Virus record (IMG/VR): IMGVR_UViG_3300020172_003900
Location: 1 to 52,423 of that record
Length of the DNA stretch: 52,423 nt
Direction: 5' to 3' (one strand)
DNA from: a virus
Shown here piece by piece: positions 41,166-47,592 of this stretch. Positions within the stretch are counted from its first letter, which is position 1; every line of letters starts with the position of its first letter. Position numbers and translations under genes: made by a program. The notes below the pieces were generated by a model, which saw nothing but the letters and a program-made list of their open reading frames with translations, was not told the origin of the DNA and searched no databases.

Positions 41166-41869
41166 TATTTAGCTATTAATTTTTCAGTTTTTCTTAACTC
41201 AGGAAGTAGTTTTGATTCGTGGTCTCCGTGAATTGTTAAGTTATTTATTACGTGATACATATTTAAATCTAAATTATATAATCGTTTACTAATTTGTTCT
41301 CCCACACCACTACTCAAATTAGGGTTTTTATCCCATCTTGATGGGTTTATTGGTAACATTTTAAACTCTAAAGATTTAAAAAAAGAATATTTACAAATAA
41401 ACACCAATTCACACCATTGTGTTTTATAATATTCATCATATTCTATAGGATATACTCCTGTCCATTTAGGTTGGTTTCTCTGACTGTCAATCATTAAAGT
41501 TCCTAATGAAATTTTAGTATCGTCAGGGATATTTTCAAAAATTCTAACACTTTCCTCAAAGAAATTTTCTTTTAATCTTAAATCATCTTGTAGGTAAACA
41601 TAATAATCGGCGTTAATTTTTCCGCAAAATTTAAAAGTGTCGTCAATAACTTTCCATAATTTTTTCAATCCATTGTTTTTTATGTATTTTATATACTTAA
41701 CATCATAATCCCCCAAATCATAAATGTCATTACTCGCATCATCAAAGACTACAACATATATTTTATAATTTTTATTTTTAAAAATGTCATCTAATAACAT
41801 CTTTAACATTTCTTGACGATTATGTGTGGTTATTACAACACAAAAATCATATTTCTCATCATTATTCAT
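41165..41869 (-). CDS. Family 2 glycosyltransferase
   Basis: A 234-residue GT-A enzyme: CVVITTHNRQEMLKMLLDDI at the start, VVFDDASND, and the metal-binding motif YLQDDLRL (about 95-102). Start overlaps the upstream stop as TAATG. Confidence 0.85.
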   Translation of the reverse strand: MNNDEKYDFCVVITTHNRQEMLKMLLDDIFKNKNYKIYVVVFDDASNDIYDLGDYDVKYIKYIKNNGLKKLWKVIDDTFKFCGKINADYYVYLQDDLRLKENFFEESVRIFENIPDDTKISLGTLMIDSQRNQPKWTGVYPIEYDEYYKTQWCELVFICKYSFFKSLEFKMLPINPSRWDKNPNLSSGVGEQISKRLYNLDLNMYHVINNLTIHGDHESKLLPELRKTEKLIAK

Positions 41870-42354
41870 TAATATAATATTGTAAATGTTTTATCATCAC
41901 AGTCTATTGAAAAAGTGATTCTTTTATCAAATTTTTCAGACAAAAATAAAGACATATTTTTATCATTTTCTCTATTAGTATCATCAATAATTATTGGTAT
42001 ATTTTTATTAAATATATCATAATGATTTATGATATTAATTCTATTTTCACCAATAGGGCCATCTATTAATAATAAATCGTATTCTTTAGGTAATTTATCT
42101 TTTAATATCTCAACATCATACCAACCATCAACTAACGGAGCGTGGATATAAGTTGATTCAGGTACTAAATCAACCCATTTAATATCGTGTTCTACACTAT
42201 AAACATTATAAAATTTTACTAATTCTTTAGTACCACCCCCACTACCTAATTCAAGTATTGTACTCCCTTTTGGTAAGTTAGACAATATCCAATCAAAGAG
42301 CTCTTTTGAGATTGACCATCCTCCGAATGATTCGTAGTTTACATCACTATTCAT
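41869..42354 (-). CDS. Class I SAM-dependent methyltransferase
   Basis: A 161-residue protein with motif I TILELGSGGGTKEL (about 32-45), an acidic residue in VYSVEHD, and LLLIDGPIGENR. Typical of small methyltransferases in glycan clusters. It is the first gene of the operon leading to the glycosyltransferases and is divergent from the sugar dehydrogenase gene. Confidence 0.82.
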   Translation of the reverse strand: MNSDVNYESFGGWSISKELFDWILSNLPKGSTILELGSGGGTKELVKFYNVYSVEHDIKWVDLVPESTYIHAPLVDGWYDVEILKDKLPKEYDLLLIDGPIGENRINIINHYDIFNKNIPIIIDDTNRENDKNMSLFLSEKFDKRITFSIDCDDKTFTILY

Positions 42355-42407
42355 TTAATTCTAATTCTTACTATAATTATAACTATAATTATTTGTAAAT
42401 CTATAAT

Positions 42408-43238
42408 ATGAAAAAAACAGTAGGAGTAGTAGGTAATGGATTTGTAGGTGAAAGTATTTCATTTGCTTTTAGTCCAACCTCAGAAGTTAAAATTTACGAC
42501 ATTAATCCATTAAAAAGTCTAAACACTTTAGATGAAGTTATGAAACAGGAGTTCATTTTTATTTGTTTACCAACACCAATGTTAAGTGATGGTACCCAAG
42601 ACATCTCATTTATTGAAGACTTTTTTGGTGATGTAATTTACAATGAAAATACCGTCTTCATTATCAAATCAACAGTACTACCAGGTACTACCGAGTCTTT
42701 AATTAAAAAGTACGGTCATAACATCGTATTTTCACCTGAGTTTTTAACTGAAAGGACCGCTAAGTTAGATATGTTAACACAAGCTAGAATTATTTTAGGA
42801 GGTGAACCATCTTTAACTAAACGAGTTGAGGAATTATTCAATGACCGTTTTATGAATAGACACATTATTCATACTGATTCTAAAACTGCTGAGTTTGTGA
42901 AATATATGAATAATACTTTTTTTGCAGCTAAAGTTAGTTTAATGAATGAATATTATAGACTTTCTAAATTAATTGGTGTAGATTGGGAAAAGGCGTTATA
43001 CGGATTTGCATCTGATGGTAGAATTGGAGATTCTCACTTACACGTTCCAGGTCCTGACGGTAAATTAGGATTTGGTGGTACTTGTTTTCCAAAAGACATA
43101 AATGCGTTAATATCGATGGCTTCTGAAGTAGGTTGTAATATGAATGTGTTAGAAGCCGCTTGGAAGACTAATTTAGAAGTTAGACCTGAACAAGATTGGA
43201 AAGAGTTAAAAGGTAGGGCAGTTTCTGAAAAAGAATAA
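42408..43238 (+). CDS. Nucleotide-sugar dehydrogenase, UDP-glucose/GDP-mannose type (short form)
   Basis: A 276-residue NAD-dependent dehydrogenase: Rossmann motif VGNGFVGESI (8-17), FICLPTP, KSTVLPGTT, and the active-site GGTCFPKD with Cys226. Full-length family members are about 390-450 residues; this one ends shortly after the central domain and lacks the C-terminal UDP-binding domain. It may still work with a short C-terminus as in some phage homologues, or have changed specificity. It probably feeds uronic acid-type sugars to the adjacent glycosyltransferases. Confidence 0.85.
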   Translation: MKKTVGVVGNGFVGESISFAFSPTSEVKIYDINPLKSLNTLDEVMKQEFIFICLPTPMLSDGTQDISFIEDFFGDVIYNENTVFIIKSTVLPGTTESLIKKYGHNIVFSPEFLTERTAKLDMLTQARIILGGEPSLTKRVEELFNDRFMNRHIIHTDSKTAEFVKYMNNTFFAAKVSLMNEYYRLSKLIGVDWEKALYGFASDGRIGDSHLHVPGPDGKLGFGGTCFPKDINALISMASEVGCNMNVLEAAWKTNLEVRPEQDWKELKGRAVSEKE

Positions 43239-43262
43239 TATTTATAAATAAAGAAAATCGTG

Positions 43263-43370
43263 ATGAATATGAAATCATTAAATATGGGTCTTTTAGTACA
43301 GGATTATATTACGTCGGCACTTTTATGTGTTCGAGGAGTGACCTTACGCGATTTAGATAAACAAAAATAA
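43263..43370 (+). CDS. Short ORF of 35 residues before a terminator
   Basis: MNMKSLNMGLLVQDYITSAL...RDLDKQK, read directly. TATTTATAAAT lies upstream and a strong terminator 31 bases downstream. Not recognised. Confidence 0.5.
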   Translation: MNMKSLNMGLLVQDYITSALLCVRGVTLRDLDKQK

Positions 43371-43400
43371 ATTAAACAGAAAAACTAAAACGTATAAAGA

Positions 43401-43430
43401 AAGGTCACAAGAAATTGTGACCTTTTTTGT
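43401..43430 (+). terminator. Terminator after the 35-codon ORF
   Basis: AAGGTCACAA (43401-43410) pairs with TTGTGACCTT (43415-43424), loop GAAA, followed by TTTTTTG. Confidence 0.93.
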
Positions 43431-43457
43431 TTTATTGGAAAAAAATTATTAAATTTG
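43426..43457 (+). promoter_or_regulatory. Promoter of the HNH gene
   Basis: TTTG (43426-43429), 20 bases, TAAATTTG (43450-43457). It begins inside the T run of the preceding terminator; ATG is eight bases after the final G. Confidence 0.85.
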
Positions 43458-43464
43458 CCAAGAT

Positions 43465-43968
43465 ATGGAAAGAGTGTTAGTATTAAATGCAGATTATACC
43501 CCGTTAAACGTGACATCCTCACAAAAAGGATTTAAACTCGTATTCAAGGGTAAAGCGGAAATCGTTAAGAGTTCCGAAAGTCCTATTATTGCAGGATACC
43601 AAAACTATGTGCGTCCATTAATCATCCGTCTATTCAAATACGTTAAATTTAGAGTTAGAAATATTCGGGTTAACAGACATAGGGTGTATAGAAGAGATGG
43701 TGGGGAATGTGTTTATTGTGGGTCAACAAAACAATTGACGTTAGACCACGTTATACCTAAATCTAAAGGAGGTTCTAATGAATGGACTAATCTTGTTACT
43801 TGTTGCCATAAGTGTAACCTCCATAAGGCAGATAGAACACCTCAAGAAGCTGGAATGGTACTACGTAAAAAACCTTATGAACCTTCATTGTTTATTGACG
43901 TGGTTAACAATTCGTTGGAAAGAATTTGGGAAGATTATAAAAATTCTTTCGGGGTGTTGACAGTTTAA
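43465..43968 (+). CDS. HNH endonuclease
   Basis: A 167-residue protein with a C-terminal HNH domain: CVYCGSTKQLTLDHVIPKSKGGSNEWTNLVTCCHKCNLHKAD, with the two CxxC zinc pairs and DH catalytic site. The N-terminal MERVLVLNADYTPLNV is typical of a widespread bacterial HNH family. It could act in defence, homing, or DNA processing. It has its own host-type promoter and precedes the tRNA-Leu/ClpP unit. Confidence 0.87.
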   Translation: MERVLVLNADYTPLNVTSSQKGFKLVFKGKAEIVKSSESPIIAGYQNYVRPLIIRLFKYVKFRVRNIRVNRHRVYRRDGGECVYCGSTKQLTLDHVIPKSKGGSNEWTNLVTCCHKCNLHKADRTPQEAGMVLRKKPYEPSLFIDVVNNSLERIWEDYKNSFGVLTV

Positions 43969-43987
43969 AAAATACGCCGTACATTTG
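43957..43987 (+). promoter_or_regulatory. Promoter of the tRNA-Leu/ClpP unit
   Basis: TTG (43957-43959), 20 bases, TACATTTG (43980-43987), overlapping the end of the HNH gene. Confidence 0.83.
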
Positions 43988-43990
43988 TAC

Positions 43991-44003
43991 TGTTCTTTGA
44001 AAT
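43991..44003 (+). promoter_or_regulatory. boxA-like element before tRNA-Leu
   Basis: TGTTCTTTGAAAT directly after the -7 box, the same arrangement as in the tmRNA leader. Confidence 0.6.
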
Positions 44004-44010
44004 GAAAATT

Positions 44011-44096
44011 GCTCGGGTGGTGGAATAGGTAGACACGCCAGACTTAAAATCTTGTGGGCCGTAAGGCCCGTGCGGGTTCGATTCCCGCCCCGAGTA
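44011..44096 (+). tRNA. tRNA-Leu(TAA)
   Basis: Acceptor GCTCGGG/CCCGAGT, anticodon loop CTTAAAA, long variable arm GGGCCGTAAGGCCC, T loop TTCGATT, discriminator A. Confidence 0.95.
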
Positions 44097-44381
44097 CTAT
44101 GAGTTAGAGATACTCAGAAAGATTGGTCACATTCTTTAAAAAAGTGATGGTAGTAAAAAAATCCTCGACCTTAATGGGGTTTCGATTCGGATAAAACGGT
44201 AGCAAGGTTCAGCACCGCCGACGTATTGAGCTGACGGGTTTTATGTGGTAAGACACTAATGAAAAAGACTTATTGAATGAGGTAACTATATAGGTTATCA
44301 AACAACTTTAAGGGATATGTTTCTTCAAAGAGAAAAGAAACCGTTAAAATCTACTCTCTGTAATCTCAGGAGGGGCCAAAT
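44097..44381 (+). ncRNA. Structured RNA between two tRNA-Leu genes
   Basis: No protein gene seen. Stems: ATAAAAC/GTTTTAT (about 44194-44244) enclosing TCAGC/GCTGA, and hairpin GTTTCTT/AAGAAAC. The stretch TAATGGGGTTTCGATTCGG (from about 44175) resembles the 5' domain of tmRNAs, including the one in this window (AATGGAATCGATTGG), but I find no T arm or closing acceptor, so it is not called a second tmRNA. It is co-transcribed with the tRNAs and ClpP. Confidence 0.5.
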
Positions 44382-44461
44382 ATCAGAGTGGTGGAATTGG
44401 TAGACACGTATGCCTTAGGAGCATATGCTACGGCGTGAGGGTTCGAGTCCCTCCTCTGATA
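44382..44461 (+). tRNA. tRNA-Leu(TAG)
   Basis: Acceptor ATCAGAG/CTCTGAT, anticodon loop CTTAGGA, variable arm present, T loop TTCGAGT, discriminator A. ClpP starts 20 bases downstream. Confidence 0.94.
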
Positions 44462-44481
44462 CTAAATTTTAAAATTTAAAT

Positions 44482-45153
44482 ATGGATTACGGAAAAGAAT
44501 TTAAGTCGTATTACACGAAACACTTGTACAAACCATCAAGTAATTTGGATTATTATTCAAAACAGATTGAGAACTCAATGACTCCATATATTTTGGAAGA
44601 AAGAGAGATGAGAGCAACTCAAATCGATATCTTTTCAAGATTGATGAGGGACCGTATTCTATGGGTCGCTGGTGAAGTGAATGATAATATGTCAACAATA
44701 GTACAGGCACAATTAATGTTCTTGGACTCTGCTGACACTTCAGACATCACAATGCACATCGATAGTCCTGGAGGTTCTGTTAAATCAGGTTTAAGTATGG
44801 TTGACGTTATGGATTATATCAAATGTGATATTCGTACCGTAAACACAGGTATGGCAGCTTCAATGGGTTCAATTCTATTGGGGGCAGGTACCAAAGGTAA
44901 ACGTTCTTCATTGAGGTTTTCTCGCACAATGTTACATCAGTCTTCAGGTGGATTCCGTGGTAACATTCAAGATGCGGAAATCGATATGAAAGAATGGAAA
45001 AAGATTAACGATACTTTATTTGAATTGTTAGGTTCTTATTGTGGTAAGACCGCCGCTCAAGTAAAGAAAGATGCAAGTCGTGATTTATGGTTATCTTCAG
45101 AAGAGGCTTTAAAATACGGAATCATCGATGAAATCGTAAAAACTAAGAAATAA
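44482..45153 (+). CDS. clpP: ClpP-type serine protease
   Basis: A 223-residue ClpP homologue. Catalytic triad candidates are all in place: Ser127 in GMAASMGS, His152 in MLHQSS and Asp201 in RDLWLS; HIDSPGGSV and the C-terminal YGIIDEIV also fit. ClpP rings degrade proteins fed by an AAA+ partner, and the phage encodes a ClpC-like partner with a VGF docking tripeptide. The N-terminal 35 residues differ from bacterial ClpP. It is transcribed with two tRNA-Leu genes, an unusual arrangement. An alternative role is prohead-type processing, but gp21 already fills that place. Confidence 0.92.
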   Translation: MDYGKEFKSYYTKHLYKPSSNLDYYSKQIENSMTPYILEEREMRATQIDIFSRLMRDRILWVAGEVNDNMSTIVQAQLMFLDSADTSDITMHIDSPGGSVKSGLSMVDVMDYIKCDIRTVNTGMAASMGSILLGAGTKGKRSSLRFSRTMLHQSSGGFRGNIQDAEIDMKEWKKINDTLFELLGSYCGKTAAQVKKDASRDLWLSSEEALKYGIIDEIVKTKK

Positions 45154-45154
45154 A

Positions 45155-45184
45155 AAAAAGGAGGTCAAATGACCTCCTTTTTCA
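45155..45184 (+). terminator. Terminator of the ClpP gene
   Basis: AAAGGAGGTC (45157-45166) pairs with GACCTCCTTT (45171-45180), loop AAAT, followed by T run. Confidence 0.92.
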
Positions 45185-45238
45185 CAGGAAAAAAATTACC
45201 CCTCCTTTTATTTATATTTATTTATAATAAACAAGCAA

Positions 45239-45928
45239 TTACGCCTGGATATTCATAGGGTTTGAAATCAATGAAGATTTCATTGTGCCAAGTTGTTCTG
45301 AGAACTTACCTGACATTCTCTCAACTAATGGACAAATAATACCTGAAATTTTACTTTCAATCTTATCTGCAAAATCACTTTGTTTGATTACATCATACAA
45401 AGAGTTTCTTACATAATCCATAAAATCACCACCCATTCCTTTTTCATATTCTAATTGTCTTAGATATGCTTCAGGAACTGATTCCGCAATTTTCTTAGTT
45501 AAGAATTCACATTCTGTGAAAAGTTTAGGAACATCTTTTAAATCTGTATTACCTAAAGCAGTTACTAAAAAGTTCTTTAGGAAATTATTATCATCAATTC
45601 CAAGTTTTTCTAAAATAAATTTAACCCCTTTTTCTTTGAAAAGTTCTATTACCGCATTTGTGGTACCTCCAAAAAGGTTACCCAATACGTTGAAAACACT
45701 TGATACATTCTCTTCAATTAAAGAATCATTAAATCCTTGTTTATGTAAATGTACCATTTCAGTTAAAATATTAACAAATACCTTATCAAGGTCTTTTTTG
45801 TTTTTAATTTTATTTGACTCAAGGATAAAATTAAATCTGTTTTTAATTATCGTTGACTCAGTTAAAACTTGTTTTTTAACTTCTTTAGTTTCAATTAAGT
45901 TTTTCTTTATTGTTTTTTTAAGACTCAT
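45239..45928 (-). CDS. Hypothetical virion-type protein
   Basis: A 229-residue helical protein, MSLKKTIKKNLIETKEVKKQ..., with LIE at residues 11-13, a possible prohead-protease site. A Gly-rich hydrophobic patch (VFNVLGNLFGGTTNAVIELF) is present. It follows the 550-residue gene on the same strand and is probably the last gene of that operon. Confidence 0.6.
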   Translation of the reverse strand: MSLKKTIKKNLIETKEVKKQVLTESTIIKNRFNFILESNKIKNKKDLDKVFVNILTEMVHLHKQGFNDSLIEENVSSVFNVLGNLFGGTTNAVIELFKEKGVKFILEKLGIDDNNFLKNFLVTALGNTDLKDVPKLFTECEFLTKKIAESVPEAYLRQLEYEKGMGGDFMDYVRNSLYDVIKQSDFADKIESKISGIICPLVERMSGKFSEQLGTMKSSLISNPMNIQA

Positions 45929-45936
45929 ATTTTAAA

Positions 45937-47589
45937 TTATTTTTTTGGTTGAGCATCATCAGGTTGTTGAGATGCGTCAGTTGAGTTAGGTTCAATTCTA
46001 AATCTTTGTTGAGATGGACTTGCCAATCTGTTGTAAACATTTTGTAATGTTTTGTCTTTGTCAAATACACCTGAGTTAGAACAGTCAACAAGTTTTTGTT
46101 TAATTTCTTGTTTCTTACGTGTGTCATATCCACTACAACTACCTACAGTCATTTCATCAGTATCGTCACCTTTAAATAACTTACTAAATAATCCTGGGTC
46201 TTCTTGTCTTAAGTTAGCACAATTAGCGGCGGTTCTTAATGTAGATTTACACCATTTACCTGTCACTTCGGTACTTTGTAAGAATGAATCTAATGATGTG
46301 ATATTTTGTTCTAAATCTTTTCTAGAACCACCTTCACCTCTTAAAACGTAAGCAACTATTTGTGAATTAGCCGCTGGGAAACTTGCGGTAATATCTTTTT
46401 GGTCATACATACTCATTCTTTCCGCCAAAGGATTTGACCAAGCGTCCCACTCAGTATTACCTTTTTGAGCAAATTCATTTTTAGCTTTATCACCAATTTC
46501 TTTTAAGATAGTTCTATTCTCATCAACAATAGTTTGTTGTTCAGGTTTGTTTGTAACTTTTAAGTAATCACTTAAAGCCTTTAACATCGATAAGTAAACT
46601 CTAAAGAAATAAGACCTTGCTTTATCCTGAGTAATATAATACTCAACAACATCTGTACCTCTATTCAATGCGTTTTCATCTAAATTACCATCTTCATCTA
46701 ATAACTCTAAACCACCAATGTTATATTTCTCAAACCTGTCTTTTAACATTGTTGCTTGGTCTTTTTGACCTCCTGATTCTCCACCAGTTGTTTGAGATGA
46801 CGATGATTGAGCGTCAATACTTCCACCAAATACAACTGAACCAATAATAACTTTACCTGTTATATCGGTAATTATAATTTGTTGGTCGTTGTTACCACAT
46901 TTGTAGTATCCGTTACCTAAATCAGTTTTACCGTCTGAAGAATATATTCTACAAACATACCCCTTAGCTTCTTTCTGATTAAAATAACTAATAACGTATT
47001 GTACTCCCGATTTATCCGAACCAAAACCAATAACATAATTGTTTGGTGGATTATAATATTGTTTTAAACCTCTAACACAAGTTGGGAATTTATCAATCCA
47101 TTCTCCTCCACCAGCTTGACCTGAATTAGTATTTGTATTAGTTTGAGTACTACTATAAGTAATATCATTACCATAACATTCCCATTTACCTGAACTTCCA
47201 TTTGTTGCCGAATATGTTTTATCAGAATTAAATGTAACCGTAACACCGTCTTGAGTTACTTTTGCAACATTACCACTTATCTGTATATTAAGAATTCTTG
47301 TTATACAAGTTGGGAACGCATTGGTTGCAGGTGATGGTGCAGGTGATGGTGCAGGTGATGGTGCAGGTGATGGCGAACCTCCTCTAGTTTGTTGTTCATT
47401 ATATTCACCTCCTGATTTAATTTTGTTTTTCTCAAAATCAGAAGAACTTAATTTAGACCCTCTAGTAATCTGTTCATTGTACTCATTTTCCACCTTAACT
47501 TTGTTTTTCTCAAAATCTACGGGACTTAACTTAGAACCTCTAGTAACAGGAGTTAATTGTTCCAATATTATTTTTTTAATATTTTTCAT
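45937..47589 (-). CDS. Hypothetical repeat-containing virion-type protein
   Basis: A 550-residue protein. It begins MKNIKKIILEQLTP with ILE at residues 8-10. Two ~26-residue tandem repeats follow (each TRGSKLS..DFEKNK...EYNEQ), then a PSPA repeat linker, two Cys-containing beta-type domains starting FPTC (CITRILNI, CVRGLKQY), and a helical C-terminal half with more cysteines. The repeats look like a docking or processing region. No enzyme motif is recognised. Confidence 0.65.
   Translation of the reverse strand: MKNIKKIILEQLTPVTRGSKLSPVDFEKNKVKVENEYNEQITRGSKLSSSDFEKNKIKSGGEYNEQQTRGGSPSPAPSPAPSPAPSPATNAFPTCITRILNIQISGNVAKVTQDGVTVTFNSDKTYSATNGSSGKWECYGNDITYSSTQTNTNTNSGQAGGGEWIDKFPTCVRGLKQYYNPPNNYVIGFGSDKSGVQYVISYFNQKEAKGYVCRIYSSDGKTDLGNGYYKCGNNDQQIIITDITGKVIIGSVVFGGSIDAQSSSSQTTGGESGGQKDQATMLKDRFEKYNIGGLELLDEDGNLDENALNRGTDVVEYYITQDKARSYFFRVYLSMLKALSDYLKVTNKPEQQTIVDENRTILKEIGDKAKNEFAQKGNTEWDAWSNPLAERMSMYDQKDITASFPAANSQIVAYVLRGEGGSRKDLEQNITSLDSFLQSTEVTGKWCKSTLRTAANCANLRQEDPGLFSKLFKGDDTDEMTVGSCSGYDTRKKQEIKQKLVDCSNSGVFDKDKTLQNVYNRLASPSQQRFRIEPNSTDASQQPDDAQPKK
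47329..47372. repeat. 12-base tandem repeats (PSPA linker)
   Basis: GGTGCAGGTGAT is repeated almost four times, encoding Pro-Ser-Pro-Ala repeats on the minus strand. Copy number may vary between related phages by slippage. Confidence 0.9.
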
Positions 47590-47592
47590 AAT

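Noticed and set aside
44166-44381. A second complete tmRNA
   Set aside because: The 5' segment resembles tmRNA, but no T arm, matching acceptor strand or clear tag frame could be placed.
28491-44461. Stop-codon reassignment
   Set aside because: No tRNA with a CTA, TTA or TCA anticodon was found, and TAA, TAG and TGA all end recognisable genes at the expected place.
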